DNA from: Pyrus communis
Taxonomy: Eukaryota > Streptophyta > Magnoliopsida > Rosales > Rosaceae
Reading direction: 5' to 3'
DNA length: 64,000 nucleotides
Assembly (NCBI RefSeq): GCF_963583255.1
Contig: NC_084803.1
Location: 30,106,428 to 30,170,427, forward strand
In this document: positions 1 to 9,207 of the stretch, in pieces
How positions within the stretch are numbered: position 1 is the first letter of the stretch
Layout of the letters: each line of letters opens with the position of its first letter
Made by a program: the position numbers and the translations under genes
The notes under the pieces: model-generated
What the model was told of the DNA's origin: nothing
The model's input: the letters and a program-made list of their open reading frames with translations, nothing else
Database searches by the model: none

Positions 1-458
1 TGGAGAAGTATCCCTTGGCTATCCCATCATCCATTAGTTTTTCTTATTTTCGTCCAAAATCTGTTTTAAAGTTTTAAGTCACTTGTTTTCTTTTAAATTC
101 GTCCAAAATCAAAACCCCCTTTCTTATTTGTTCCAAATCTGTCCAAAAGAGTCTTTTTGAGTCTTTAGAGTCAAAACCAAGTGTATTTTCGTCCAAATTA
201 AGTCATAGAGTCTAAATTGAGTCTTTTTGGTTGTTTTTGGTTGTTTTGAGTCTTTAAAGTTTGTTTTGAGTCATATAAGTTAGTAAGAGTCTTGTGAGTC
301 TATTTAAAGTGTTTTAAAACATATTTTCACATCTTTGAGTCAATTTTCATTAGATTAGCAATCCCTCCTAATCCCCGGCCTAGAACGATCCCTATTTATA
401 TCTATACTACAATTGTCGAAAAGAGGGTTTAATTTGTGTGCTTATATATTTCGCATCA
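1..458 (+). mobile_element. E0: 3' tail of a plus-strand LTR
   Basis: This is the U5 end of an LTR of the TGATAGG family. It has the usual series of GAGTC-rich repeats, then the block CTAATCCCCGG with AGAACGATCCCT, the run AAGAGGGTTTAATTTGTGTG and the terminal GCATCA. The next bases (459-463, GTTAT) fit a 5-bp target duplication in the minus-strand LTR that follows. The other copy would lie left of the window, so whether E0 is a solo LTR or a full element cannot be seen. Confidence 0.85.
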
Positions 459-843
459 GTTATCAATAAAACGGTTAAACAAATTGAATCACAACTTATG
501 AAACGCAATTAGAAGTAATCAAATCAAAATGCAAGCATAAACATATATTCGAATCACCCCCCAACCAAGGGGGAGTTTAGTTCCTTATGATACAAAACAA
601 AGAGAATCAAAGAAACACCTAAACATTCCAACAACTCAAACTTGAATTGTATGAACGTTTAGGCACTCTTCTCTTCCATGCCTCATTCGTACAAAACAAA
701 GAGTATTGAAATTAAACATAGAAATCAAAGAAACACCTAAACATTCCAACAACTCAAACTTGAATTGTATGAACGTTTAGGCACTCTTATCTTCCTCTTC
801 GTTGTAGCACAAGGTCTAAGGATAGTTTGATGGTGTGAATGGT
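459..843 (-). mobile_element. H: part of a minus-strand LTR (R/U5 side)
   Basis: Read on the minus strand, this runs from the ACCATTCACACCATC block through two tandem copies of the CCTAAACGTTC...GAATGTTTAGG hairpin to the start of U5. It is the continuation of 43270-44304. The two pieces were separated when E1 inserted, and they rejoin exactly at the ATGGT duplication (839-843 and 43265-43269). The piece is cut at 459 by E0. Confidence 0.85.
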
Positions 844-1544
844 TGATAGGAGCATATTTAGGCGACTTACTTAGCTTGTTTTCGTGCATTTATATTGTTA
901 ATTCATAGTTGTTTTAGTAGTTTAAGCCATTTTCGTGTGTTTTTAGGTTCATATGGCTAAGGATGCAAAAAGATGCATTTTGGAGCATTTTGGAGCAAAT
1001 TAGAGATTGGAATGGATATCATATGCTTGGAGCCAAGAGGATGGACGAAATTGAAGGATTCCTAATCCATTGCAGCCACATGCACATTCAATCATTCACA
1101 CCAAAACCTTGCACATGATTTCCCATTTCATTATTCATTCACTTTGCAGCCACCATTCACTCTTTAATCCACATGCATTCATCATCATTCACCACACCTT
1201 GCAGCCACATGCATTCCCCTTTTATATTTCCAACCCACATGCACTTCCCCCTTTAATCATTCAAACATGCACTCCCTTTAATCACATGCATAAATCAGCC
1301 ACATGCATCTCCCATCACCATATCAGATTTCCATCATATTCACATGCATTCCATCCTTTAAAACATTGCACATGCACTCCCTTTAATTAATTAAGCCACA
1401 TGCACTCCCATCCATTTCATCATTGCAGCCAACACATGCTTTCACATGCATTTTCAGATTGTCCCCTTGCACATGCAGCCACATATTCATTGCACATGCA
1501 ATTCCAACCCACATGCATCCTTTAATCATTCAAACATGCAGCCA
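844..1544 (+). repeat. E1 5' LTR, first part (U3)
   Basis: This is the U3 start of the E1 5' LTR. From about 1075 it becomes a dense array of CACATGCA units: I count 15 CATGCA cores between 1075 and 1545. Open frames here are rich in His, Pro and Thr and are by-products of that repeat, not genes. The LTR is interrupted by element A and continues at 13676. Confidence 0.9.
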
Positions 1545-3774
1545 TGATAGGAGCATATTTACGCACCTTAGTTTAGCTTGTTTTTGTGCATTTATAGTGT
1601 TTTTCCTTAGTAAAGTAGTCTTTTAAGCTAGTTCTATGTGTTTTCAGGTTTTGAGGGCAAAGTATGCAAAAGGATGCATTTTGGAGCCTTTTGGAGCAAA
1701 TTAGAGCTTGGAATGGACATCATATGCTTGGAGCCAAGAGGATGGACGAAATTGAAGACTAGAAGAATGAAGATTCCTACTCAAATAAGGTTTCCTACTT
1801 GATGTAGGAAAAGGCAAAGTCCAAATGGTCTCAAGTGAAGCAACAAGGAAGTTTTCCAAGTCCAAGAAGGAAAAGGAGTCCAAGATGAAGACAAGGTTTC
1901 CTAATCCTAATAGGCAAAGTTTCCAAGTGCAATGAGGAGTCCTTATCCATTTAGGACACCTTATCCTAATCCTATAGGGATGCCATGCACTTTACCTTAT
2001 CTTGGAGGGTTTCTAGAAGCCTTAGATGCCCTATCTTATCTTTGCCGTGGGTTTTATCCAAATCCCCTTAGTTTTTAGGCTTTCTAGAAGCCCTAGCATT
2101 ATCCCTACAAAGGTGCTGCACCCTTATCCCTTTTTCCCTACAAATTTGGCCCTTAAAACATGTTTCTAGGAACCTTATCTTATCTCCTACAAAAGTGGCG
2201 CCCCAAATCCTTCTAGAAAGCTGATTTCCCTTGCCTTGCAAGGCATTCTAGAAGCCTTATCACCTTATCTCCTTACCTGCTGCACCTAGGAAGCATTATC
2301 CCTTTCTATTTCTGATTTCTAAGCCTATTTCCTTGTGGATTTGGGTTATTCAAGTCCATATCTGATTACCCTAGGGTTTTAAGTGCCTATATATACTCAT
2401 ATTAACCCCTAGATCAGATCACCACCTCTCATACACATTCATTAATTCCAGAAATTCGTCCAACCTTCTCCACACCCTTGCCGCAGCCACCAAACACCTT
2501 TCTCCTTAGTTTTAAGCCTTGCCGCACCATCCCCTTCCCCTAAACACTACTACATCCCTCCATAACCATGCATCCATACACCTAAGGCCCTAAACCTGTC
2601 CCTAGACCTTTGCCGCACCAAGGAGGAGGAGAAGGAAGCTCGGAAGTTCATGCAATTCAAGTTCGCGTCGCTGGAATTTCTAGGTGTTTCTTTTCCTTTG
2701 AATTCAATGTTTAATTTCAATTCTCTTTGTTTTGTGCGTATGAGGAACTAAACCCCCCCTTGGCTAGGGGGGGATTCGAAACCATGAACATACTTGCAAT
2801 ATGATTTGATTACTTCTAATTGCGTTTCATAAGTTGTGAATTCAATTTACTTATCTATGTGAATTACATTGATTTGTGTGTGTTGGTTGAGAGTGCACGC
2901 TTAATTATCATGCATAAATTGGATGCTAGGATATAAGGAAATTTCACCTAATCGTTATGGAATTATATTCACAAGTAGTAAAGGTTGATGATCTCAATCG
3001 CGTTAAGTAAATTCTTGGCATAAGTTTCATGCAATCATAGTAACAAGTGCTTCGTCAATGCTTATGGTTTTCATAGAACTTAATGATTCTTGCTTGTATC
3101 TCTATTATGCAATCATGTAGGGGACTTGTGGGGAATGTTTTGGGTTGTCGTATGCAATCATCCAATTCAATAACGTTAGGAAAATCTGAAGGTTAATTTA
3201 AGCGAACCTAATTAACTTGGGGCGTTGAGAATTCATGAGTTATTGAAAAGCAATTGGAAATCGTTTTATATGCAAGTATAACATGTGTGGAGATGAACCC
3301 CTTAGCTAGCTTCCCATCCATTCAATTCCATCAAATTCGTTTTACAATCTGTTCTAAGTTAAAAAGTTTGTTTTGTTTTTAAATTCGTCCAAAAGCAATC
3401 CCCCTTTACTTTGTTGAGTCATATTAGTTAGAAATCACTTTAGTTTGTGTTTTTAAGTGTCTTAGGTCAAAGTAAAACCAATTTTCGTCCAAAGTTGTGT
3501 CTAGTGTTCAAAACTGCCCAGATTGTGTTTTTAAGGCAGTTTTGAGTGTTTTGGTGCTGTTTTGAGTCTTTTGGTTTGTTTTGGTGTTTTAAAGTTTAGT
3601 TTTGCATTCTTTGAGTCTAGTATAGTGTTTTAAACTTGTTTTTACGTATTTGAGTCAGTTTCCAAGTGATTAACAATCCCTCCTAATCCCCGGTCCAGAA
3701 CGATCCCTACTTACATTCTTCACTACAATTGATAAAAAGAGGGTTTAATTTGTGTGTGTATAAATCTCGCATCA
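1545..3774 (+). repeat. A 5' LTR
   Basis: The LTR starts TGATAGG and ends GCATCA. U3 has CCTTATC repeats and four exact TTCTAGAA motifs (2011, 2082, 2211, 2246). A TATA box TATATATA lies at 2389-2396. The transcribed part includes the C-run/G-run hairpin near 2752-2772, the covarying hairpin 3507-3546 and the block CTAATCCCCGG at 3683-3693, which is complementary to the primer-binding site region. Confidence 0.92.
2389..2396 (+). promoter_or_regulatory. TATA box of A 5' LTR
   Basis: TATATATA in a GC-poor but non-repetitive context at the end of U3. The corresponding site in F is TATATAAA at 48343-48350. In the CATGCA-rich LTRs the equivalent is CCTATAAATA, for example near 10269 and 31905. 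Transcription of the element should start about 30 bases downstream. Confidence 0.6.
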
Positions 3775-3779
3775 AATTT

Positions 3780-3797
3780 TGGCGCCGTTGCCGGGGA
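3780..3797 (+). other. Primer-binding site of A (tRNA-Asp)
   Basis: TGGCGCCGTTGCCGGGGA, 18 bases, lies five bases after the LTR end. It is the exact complement of the 3' end of plant tRNA-Asp(GTC) including CCA (from memory of that tRNA), the primer typical of Athila elements. Confidence 0.9.
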
Positions 3798-3892
3798 TTA
3801 GCAACTTTGCTAATCCCTTGGATTGTTATTTTCGTTTTTCTTATTAGATCAGATTCTTATGTTATTTTGTTTCTTGTTTTAGGTACTTGTTT

Positions 3893-6667
3893 ATGACTCG
3901 GAGTTCTAATCCGGTTCACGAACATATTTTAGACTTTGACGACGATTTTGAGCGTGAGTTGAGACGTAAGACGAAGAACCCGGAACCTAGTGAATCAAGT
4001 GCAAGTTCCAAGTCCGTTTCTGAATTTGAAGAAGAAGTGGAAGACATGGCAGCGGACAACCGAACAATCAAGGAGCTTTCCGCTTCGGGATTGGCCAATG
4101 CCGCACCCTTGTGCATCCAATACCCAAGGGCGGCTCAAGACAAGACTGCTGAGTTGGAATTGAAGTCAAGCCTGTTACATCACATTCCGAAGTACCATGG
4201 GCTATCCATGGAAGATCCGAACAAGCATTTGAAGGAGTTTGAAGTCGTTTGCTCAAGCATGACTCCGGTGAACGTGGATGAGAGCATCTTGAAGATGAAG
4301 GCCTTTCCCTTTTCTCTCCAAGAGAAAGCGAAAGATTGGTTGTACGAGTTGGCTCCCGGAACTGTCACATCATGGGAGAGCATGAAACGAGCTTACTTGG
4401 AGAAGTTTTTCCCAACTTCTCGAGTCATCCTCCTACGAAAAAGGACAAGTGGAATTCAACAAGATGAAGGTGAATCATTTCCTACTTATTATGAACGTTT
4501 TAAATCTCTTGTTGCTTCATGTCCACAGCATCAAATGAAGGAGGAACTACTTCTACAATACTTTTACGAGGGACTTCTACCTATTGAACGTCAAATGCTA
4601 GATGCCTCAGCGGGAGGAGCCTTGGTGGACAAGACCCCCACGGCTGCAAAGACCTTGATTGCTAATCGAGCATTGAATGCTCAACAATACGAAGGCGTTG
4701 GACAGAGGAGTACCCCACGGCAACACCAAGTCAATGAGGTAAGTACCATAACCGAACTTCAAAATCAAATGGCTAACCTTACTACGTTGCTTTCTCAGGT
4801 GGTGGATGGTCCAAAAGTCAAAACCGTAGCTTCTTGTGGCGTATGCTCCATGCAAGGACACCCTACGGACAAGTGCCCACAATTGATCGAGAATGGAGGG
4901 TGGGAGACACTCAATGCCATGGGATATGTCAACCAATACCAAACACGTGGTGATCCATTTTCTAATACTTACAATCCCGGTTGGCGTGATCATCCGAATT
5001 TCAAATGGCGAGACCCCCAACAAGGTCAACAACAAAGCGGATTTAGGCAACAACCCCCGGGTTTCTATCAAAAGCCGTTGGCACCACCACAAGCCCAAGC
5101 ACAACCTGCCCAAAGCAATGTAGGTAATTCAAGTGATAATGATAAGATTTTTCAATTACTTACTACTTTGACGCAGGAAGTCCAAACTCAAAACAAAGAG
5201 AGGCAAATCCAAGACAAGAGGGTGGACAACTTGGAGAAGCAAGTGGGACAGATTGCCGAATTCATGGGGCAATTTCGTGAGCAAGGAAGGTTGCCTAGCT
5301 CAACGGTGATCAATCCGAGAGGTGGATTCGAATCTGCAAAAGCTATACATTTGCGAAGTGGAAAGCAAGTCGGATCTGACCTCAAACCATCCAAATCACG
5401 TTCCAACGAGGAGGACGAGTTGAGAATTGAAGAGGAGGAGCAAAGGCCACTCACGGCCAAGGTGGAACCAAATGTGCCGCAAGTTCCAAGTGATCCCAAG
5501 TCGCCCAATTCATCCAATAAAGGTAAAAACGTGTCAAGTTCGGTTCCTACTAATGATTTTCCTGCGAATGTTCCTTTTCCTAGTAGGTTTAAGCAAACAA
5601 AGAAAGAAGAAGCGGAAAAGGACATTTTAGAGACGTTTCGGAAAGTTCAAGTCAATATCCCCCTTTTGGATGCAATAAAGCAAGTGCCCAAATACGCTAA
5701 GTTCTTGAAGGAATTGTGCACAACGAGGAAGAGGGCGTCACATAAAGAGGTAGTACGGGTAAGTGAAAACGTTTCCGCTGTTTTACAAAGGAAGTTACCA
5801 CCAAAATGCAAGGATCCAGGTAGCTTTACAATTCCTTGTATTATTGGTCAAACTAAGTTTGAAAATGCTATGTTAGACTTAGGGGCTTCAATTAACGTCA
5901 TGCCCTACTCTATTTATGCTTCAATGAACCTTGGTGAATTGAAAAATGATGGTGTGATTATTCAATTGGCCGATAGATCTAATGCCTATCCAAAGGGAGT
6001 TTTGGAAGATGTTTTAGTACAGGTGAATAACTTGATATTCCCGGCGGATTTTTATGTGCTTGAAATGGACGATTCGGTTCATTCTCCACCCTTGCCACTC
6101 CTACTTGGAAGACCGTTCATGAAAACAGCCCAAACAAAGATTGATGTGGCCAAAGGAGCACTAACAATGGAGTTTGGTGGTGATATAATTAAATTCAATG
6201 TTTATGACTCTATTAAGAATCCTAATGATAGTCATTCTTGTTTTGTCATTCATGTGCATAAGGATATAGGGCCGAAAGGATCCACACTTATCAAGAAGGA
6301 TGTATCAAGAACCACCATTGGAGAAGAACTTGGAGTGATTGCCCTACAACCACCCAACATGGCCGAAAGTAGCCATGGTGACATTGTTGATAGGGCTGCC
6401 GATTTTGAGCATTTGCCACAACATCCTAGTAAGTCTCCAATCCCAATTCCAATTCCCATTTCAACTAATAGGCTGTTACCTTCTTTGGTGCAGGTTCCAA
6501 ATCGATTTCAAGGTGGTGGGAGCGTCTACATGGACTATAGGAACCAAAATACCACCATTAGGGAGGATCACTATCCCCTCCCATTCATAGAGCCATATGA
6601 CGAAAGTGTTGAAGGGCAAGTTGTGGAGGACATCCCACTCCATGCCGTGGGCTCCAAGAGAGGATAA
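3893..6667 (+). CDS. gag-pro: gag-protease polyprotein of A, with RT fossil at C-terminus
   Basis: I take the ATG at 3893 (MTRSS) because the in-frame codon at 3887 is TTG and F starts at the same MTRSS. The product is 924 residues. Residues 95-230 form the retrotransposon gag (capsid) domain, with KAKDWLYELAPGTVTSWESM and FPTYYERF motifs. Residues 315-328 are a CCHC knuckle of form CX2CX4HX4C (C315, C318, H323, C328) that binds element RNA. A retroviral-type aspartic protease follows, with its active site as D662-L-G-A-S rather than DTGAS, then LLLGRPF. The last 45 residues contain DYRNQNTTIREDHYPLPF (from residue 881), which resembles the first motif of gypsy reverse transcriptase (DYR-LN-T-KDH-PLPF); the rest of pol is missing. 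It should form the virus-like particle in the cytoplasm. The frame is intact, so it may still be functional. Confidence 0.9.
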   Translation: MTRSSNPVHEHILDFDDDFERELRRKTKNPEPSESSASSKSVSEFEEEVEDMAADNRTIKELSASGLANAAPLCIQYPRAAQDKTAELELKSSLLHHIPKYHGLSMEDPNKHLKEFEVVCSSMTPVNVDESILKMKAFPFSLQEKAKDWLYELAPGTVTSWESMKRAYLEKFFPTSRVILLRKRTSGIQQDEGESFPTYYERFKSLVASCPQHQMKEELLLQYFYEGLLPIERQMLDASAGGALVDKTPTAAKTLIANRALNAQQYEGVGQRSTPRQHQVNEVSTITELQNQMANLTTLLSQVVDGPKVKTVASCGVCSMQGHPTDKCPQLIENGGWETLNAMGYVNQYQTRGDPFSNTYNPGWRDHPNFKWRDPQQGQQQSGFRQQPPGFYQKPLAPPQAQAQPAQSNVGNSSDNDKIFQLLTTLTQEVQTQNKERQIQDKRVDNLEKQVGQIAEFMGQFREQGRLPSSTVINPRGGFESAKAIHLRSGKQVGSDLKPSKSRSNEEDELRIEEEEQRPLTAKVEPNVPQVPSDPKSPNSSNKGKNVSSSVPTNDFPANVPFPSRFKQTKKEEAEKDILETFRKVQVNIPLLDAIKQVPKYAKFLKELCTTRKRASHKEVVRVSENVSAVLQRKLPPKCKDPGSFTIPCIIGQTKFENAMLDLGASINVMPYSIYASMNLGELKNDGVIIQLADRSNAYPKGVLEDVLVQVNNLIFPADFYVLEMDDSVHSPPLPLLLGRPFMKTAQTKIDVAKGALTMEFGGDIIKFNVYDSIKNPNDSHSCFVIHVHKDIGPKGSTLIKKDVSRTTIGEELGVIALQPPNMAESSHGDIVDRAADFEHLPQHPSKSPIPIPIPISTNRLLPSLVQVPNRFQGGGSVYMDYRNQNTTIREDHYPLPFIEPYDESVEGQVVEDIPLHAVGSKRG

Positions 6668-6677
6668 GAAGAATGTT

Positions 6678-6730
6678 CGTCCGGCTGTACGACGTTAAAG
6701 CAAGCGCTACTTGGGAGGCAACCCATGCAT
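6678..6730 (+). other. Paired hairpins just after the A gag-protease frame
   Basis: The first hairpin is CGTC...GACG at 6678-6694. The second has TGGG-AGGCAA-CCCA at its core (6712-6725), preceded by AGCGCT. The same pair follows the gag remnant in E1 and D and the gag frame in F, in sequence that is otherwise untranslated. Confidence 0.6.
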
Positions 6731-8659
6731 TCAACAAAGGAAGACCTAGAAAGCACTCCAATTCCAGATTTGCGTTCCTAAACTCTTCTCTTTGTTGTTG
6801 ATTTTGTTTCTGCCATGTTAGGTTGTTAGATGTTGTTTTGTTTGTTTGTTTGTTATTTGTGTGAGTCTATGCTTGAAACATTGAGGACAATGTTTGATTT
6901 AAGTGTGGGGGGGTAACCAAAGTGTTTTGATGCAAATTCGTAGGGTTTTGTCATCCATAATTTCAAATGTTGTTTCTTGCTGTTTTTAGGTGTTTTAAAG
7001 CCGTTTTAGAGTATTTTAGAGTTTGTTGTTCTAAAAATCCGAAAATCCCAGAAAAAATTGAAAAAAATTGTTTTGAAAACCGAAAAAGAGTTGTTTTTAA
7101 GTTGTTTTTGTGTGTTTGTTTGTGTCTTAGGGTACCTTCCAACACAATGATGAGGATTCGGTTTGTAATTGCATGACTGTTAAAGGGAATGATTAACATG
7201 GATGAAAGTTTGATTTACTCTTTGTTTATGCTTGGTTGTGGTTATAACTTATGACTTCACATGTAATCAAAAAGAAGGAAAAAATTAGTTTTTGTAACAT
7301 GCTTGAAGGAAGGAACTCAAACAAATGCTACAACCTTGTGAGACTTGAGCCTAAACGTTTATTTGGAGAGTTAAAATCTGTGCATTCTTGTTTTCTAAAA
7401 GTCGTTGCATGATCTCATTTTTCTTTGCTTGGTTACTACTTAGAAGGCGTTTCATCATTTAGTTCCAAATACTAGAACTCATGCCAATTTCATTCAAAAC
7501 ATGTTATTGAATTGCATAACACGTATCCAAGATGAAGTTAGTAGTTACCACCATAGCCAAAAAGCCATCATTCCATGCATGTGTTTTTGTAGGTTTAACC
7601 CCGTTGAGCCTCGTGTAGCCTACTTTCTTTGTTAACCCACAAATATCCTCACCTAGCCTAGAGTAGGACCACCCATACCTTTGTTCTTGAAGCATAGTAA
7701 AAGCATAACTCAAAGATGAATTCCTTTTGATCATTGCATTGTAGAAAACAAGTGTGGGGGAAGGATTCTTGATATATGGGTGTGCCAAAGTCTTGAATGA
7801 GGCACGGCAAGGAAAAGAAAAAAAAAAAAAAGAAAAAATTTCGTGGAAAATAAAAAGAAAAAAAAGAAAAAGTTGTGAAAAGTATGAAAAGGAGTTGAAA
7901 GAGCATAAAATGAGCTCTAAGTTGTTGGTTATTGAAGAAAGGGTCCAAAACGTTGCATTTGACCCTAAGTATGCACGTGTATGCCCCTTTGTGTTTAAAG
8001 TTATTTTCTGCACTCTAAAGTGAATTCTAAGTATCAAGTTCATTGCTTTGCTTACTATTGTTTAAAGAACGTTTGTTTTATCCTTTACCTTTCTTTGTTA
8101 GCCAATACCCCTAGCCCCGTTACAACCCTTGACTTTAATCTTGAGTGTTATGTGTTTCAATTTGTGGAGTCTAAAATTGGTACGAGCATATGGTGTCACT
8201 GGTTCTCGCATCTAAGTAGTAGCGTTCCATTCATGAGATCATATCTAAACATGTTATTAACTCCGGAAAGTGTTTCTTTGTCATACATATATGTGAGCAT
8301 TCGTTTTCATATTTACATCTATCTTCTCACATATAACTAGTATAGGGTGTGTAGTCAGAAAATCTGTGTGAAAATTGAGTGCATATCTAGTAAGGAATTG
8401 AGGAAATTCTCTAAGGCATGTTACTACATTCAAAATCATGTTTTAATTGGTCATTTGTGAACTAATGAGTAGTGACCATGATTAAGTAAATGCTTAAGTG
8501 TAAAGATAGTTAAAATCTGTGGGAATGATGATTTTTAACATGTCATGTGCATTGGAAATCCCTGAGGCGATTGTTGGAAGGTGTAGGTTGTGTTTTACTC
8601 GTTTTACTTCGTTTATTTACTTTGTTTCATTTTGTTTTGCTCGAGGACTAGCAAAAGCT
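6731..8659 (+). other. A 3' untranslated region
   Basis: No gene is supported. It contains a hairpin with an AGGA loop (stem AAACATTG, 6876-6895) followed by a polypurine-like AAGTGTGGGGGGG (6901-6913), a second AAGTGTGGGGG at 7750-7760, an A/G-rich tract about 7803-7880, and long stretches shared with E1, E2 and E3. Short lysine- or phenylalanine-rich frames here come from the purine tract and are not credible. Confidence 0.75.
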
Positions 8660-8674
8660 AAGTGTGGGGGAATT
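8635..8674 (+). other. Polypurine tract of A with preceding hairpin
   Basis: The stem TTTTGCT/AGCAAAA encloses CGAGGACT (8635-8656), followed by AAGTGTGGGGG (8660-8670) and AATT before the 3' LTR. This is the expected site for plus-strand priming. Confidence 0.85.
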
Positions 8675-9207
8675 TGATAGGAGCATATTTACGCACCTTA
8701 GTTTAGCTTGTTTTTGTGCATTTATAGTGTTTTTCCTTAGTAAAGTAGTCTTTTAAGCTAGTTCTATGTGTTTTCAGGTTTTGAGGGCAAAGTATGCAAA
8801 AGGATGCATTTTGGAGCCTTTTGGAGCAAATTAGAGCTTGGAATGGACATCATATGCTTGGAGCCAAGAGGATGGACGAAATTGAAGACTAGAAGAATGA
8901 AGATTCCTACTCAAATAAGGTTTCCTACTTGATGTAGGAAAAGGCAAAGTCCAAATGGTCTCAAGTGAAGCAACAAGGAAGTTTTCCAAGTCCAAGAAGG
9001 AAAAGGAGTCCAAGATGAAGAAGGAATGATGAAGACAAGGTTTCCTAATCCTAATAGGCAAAGTTTCCAAGTGCAATGAGGAGTCCTTATCCATTTAGGA
9101 CACCTTATCCTAATCCTATAGGGATGCCATGCACTTTACCTTATCTTGGAGGGTTTCTAGAAGCCTTAGATGCCCTATCTTATCTTTGCCGTGGGTTTTA
9201 TCCAAAT
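8675..9207 (+). repeat. A 3' LTR, first part
   Basis: It matches 1545-2063 except for 14 extra bases near 9020. It is interrupted at CAAAT by the solo LTR at 9208 and resumes at 11956. Confidence 0.92.

Noticed and set aside
1070..1626. Open frames rich in His, Pro and Thr in U3 regions (also near 9387-10562, 13659, 19341, 22541, 31605, 39267, 41260, 43419-44024, 46026-46684)
   Set aside because: They are translations of the CACATGCA and CTTATCA arrays. They occur wherever the array occurs, on either strand, and have no conserved domain.
3780..3797. A tRNA-Asp gene
   Set aside because: Only the 18-base complement of the tRNA 3' end is present, five bases after each LTR; it is a primer-binding site.
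3841..3892. A functional 3' splice site (TTTTAG) just before the gag start in A, E1, F and D
   Set aside because: The pyrimidine tract and AG are conserved, but I found no convincing donor between the primer-binding site and this point, so splicing cannot be supported from the sequence alone.
4607..5625. Long minus-strand frames opposite gag (also 51224-51907)
   Set aside because: Shadow frames of the gag-protease coding strand. Unlike the cassette frame they have no start context, and they change length between A and F.
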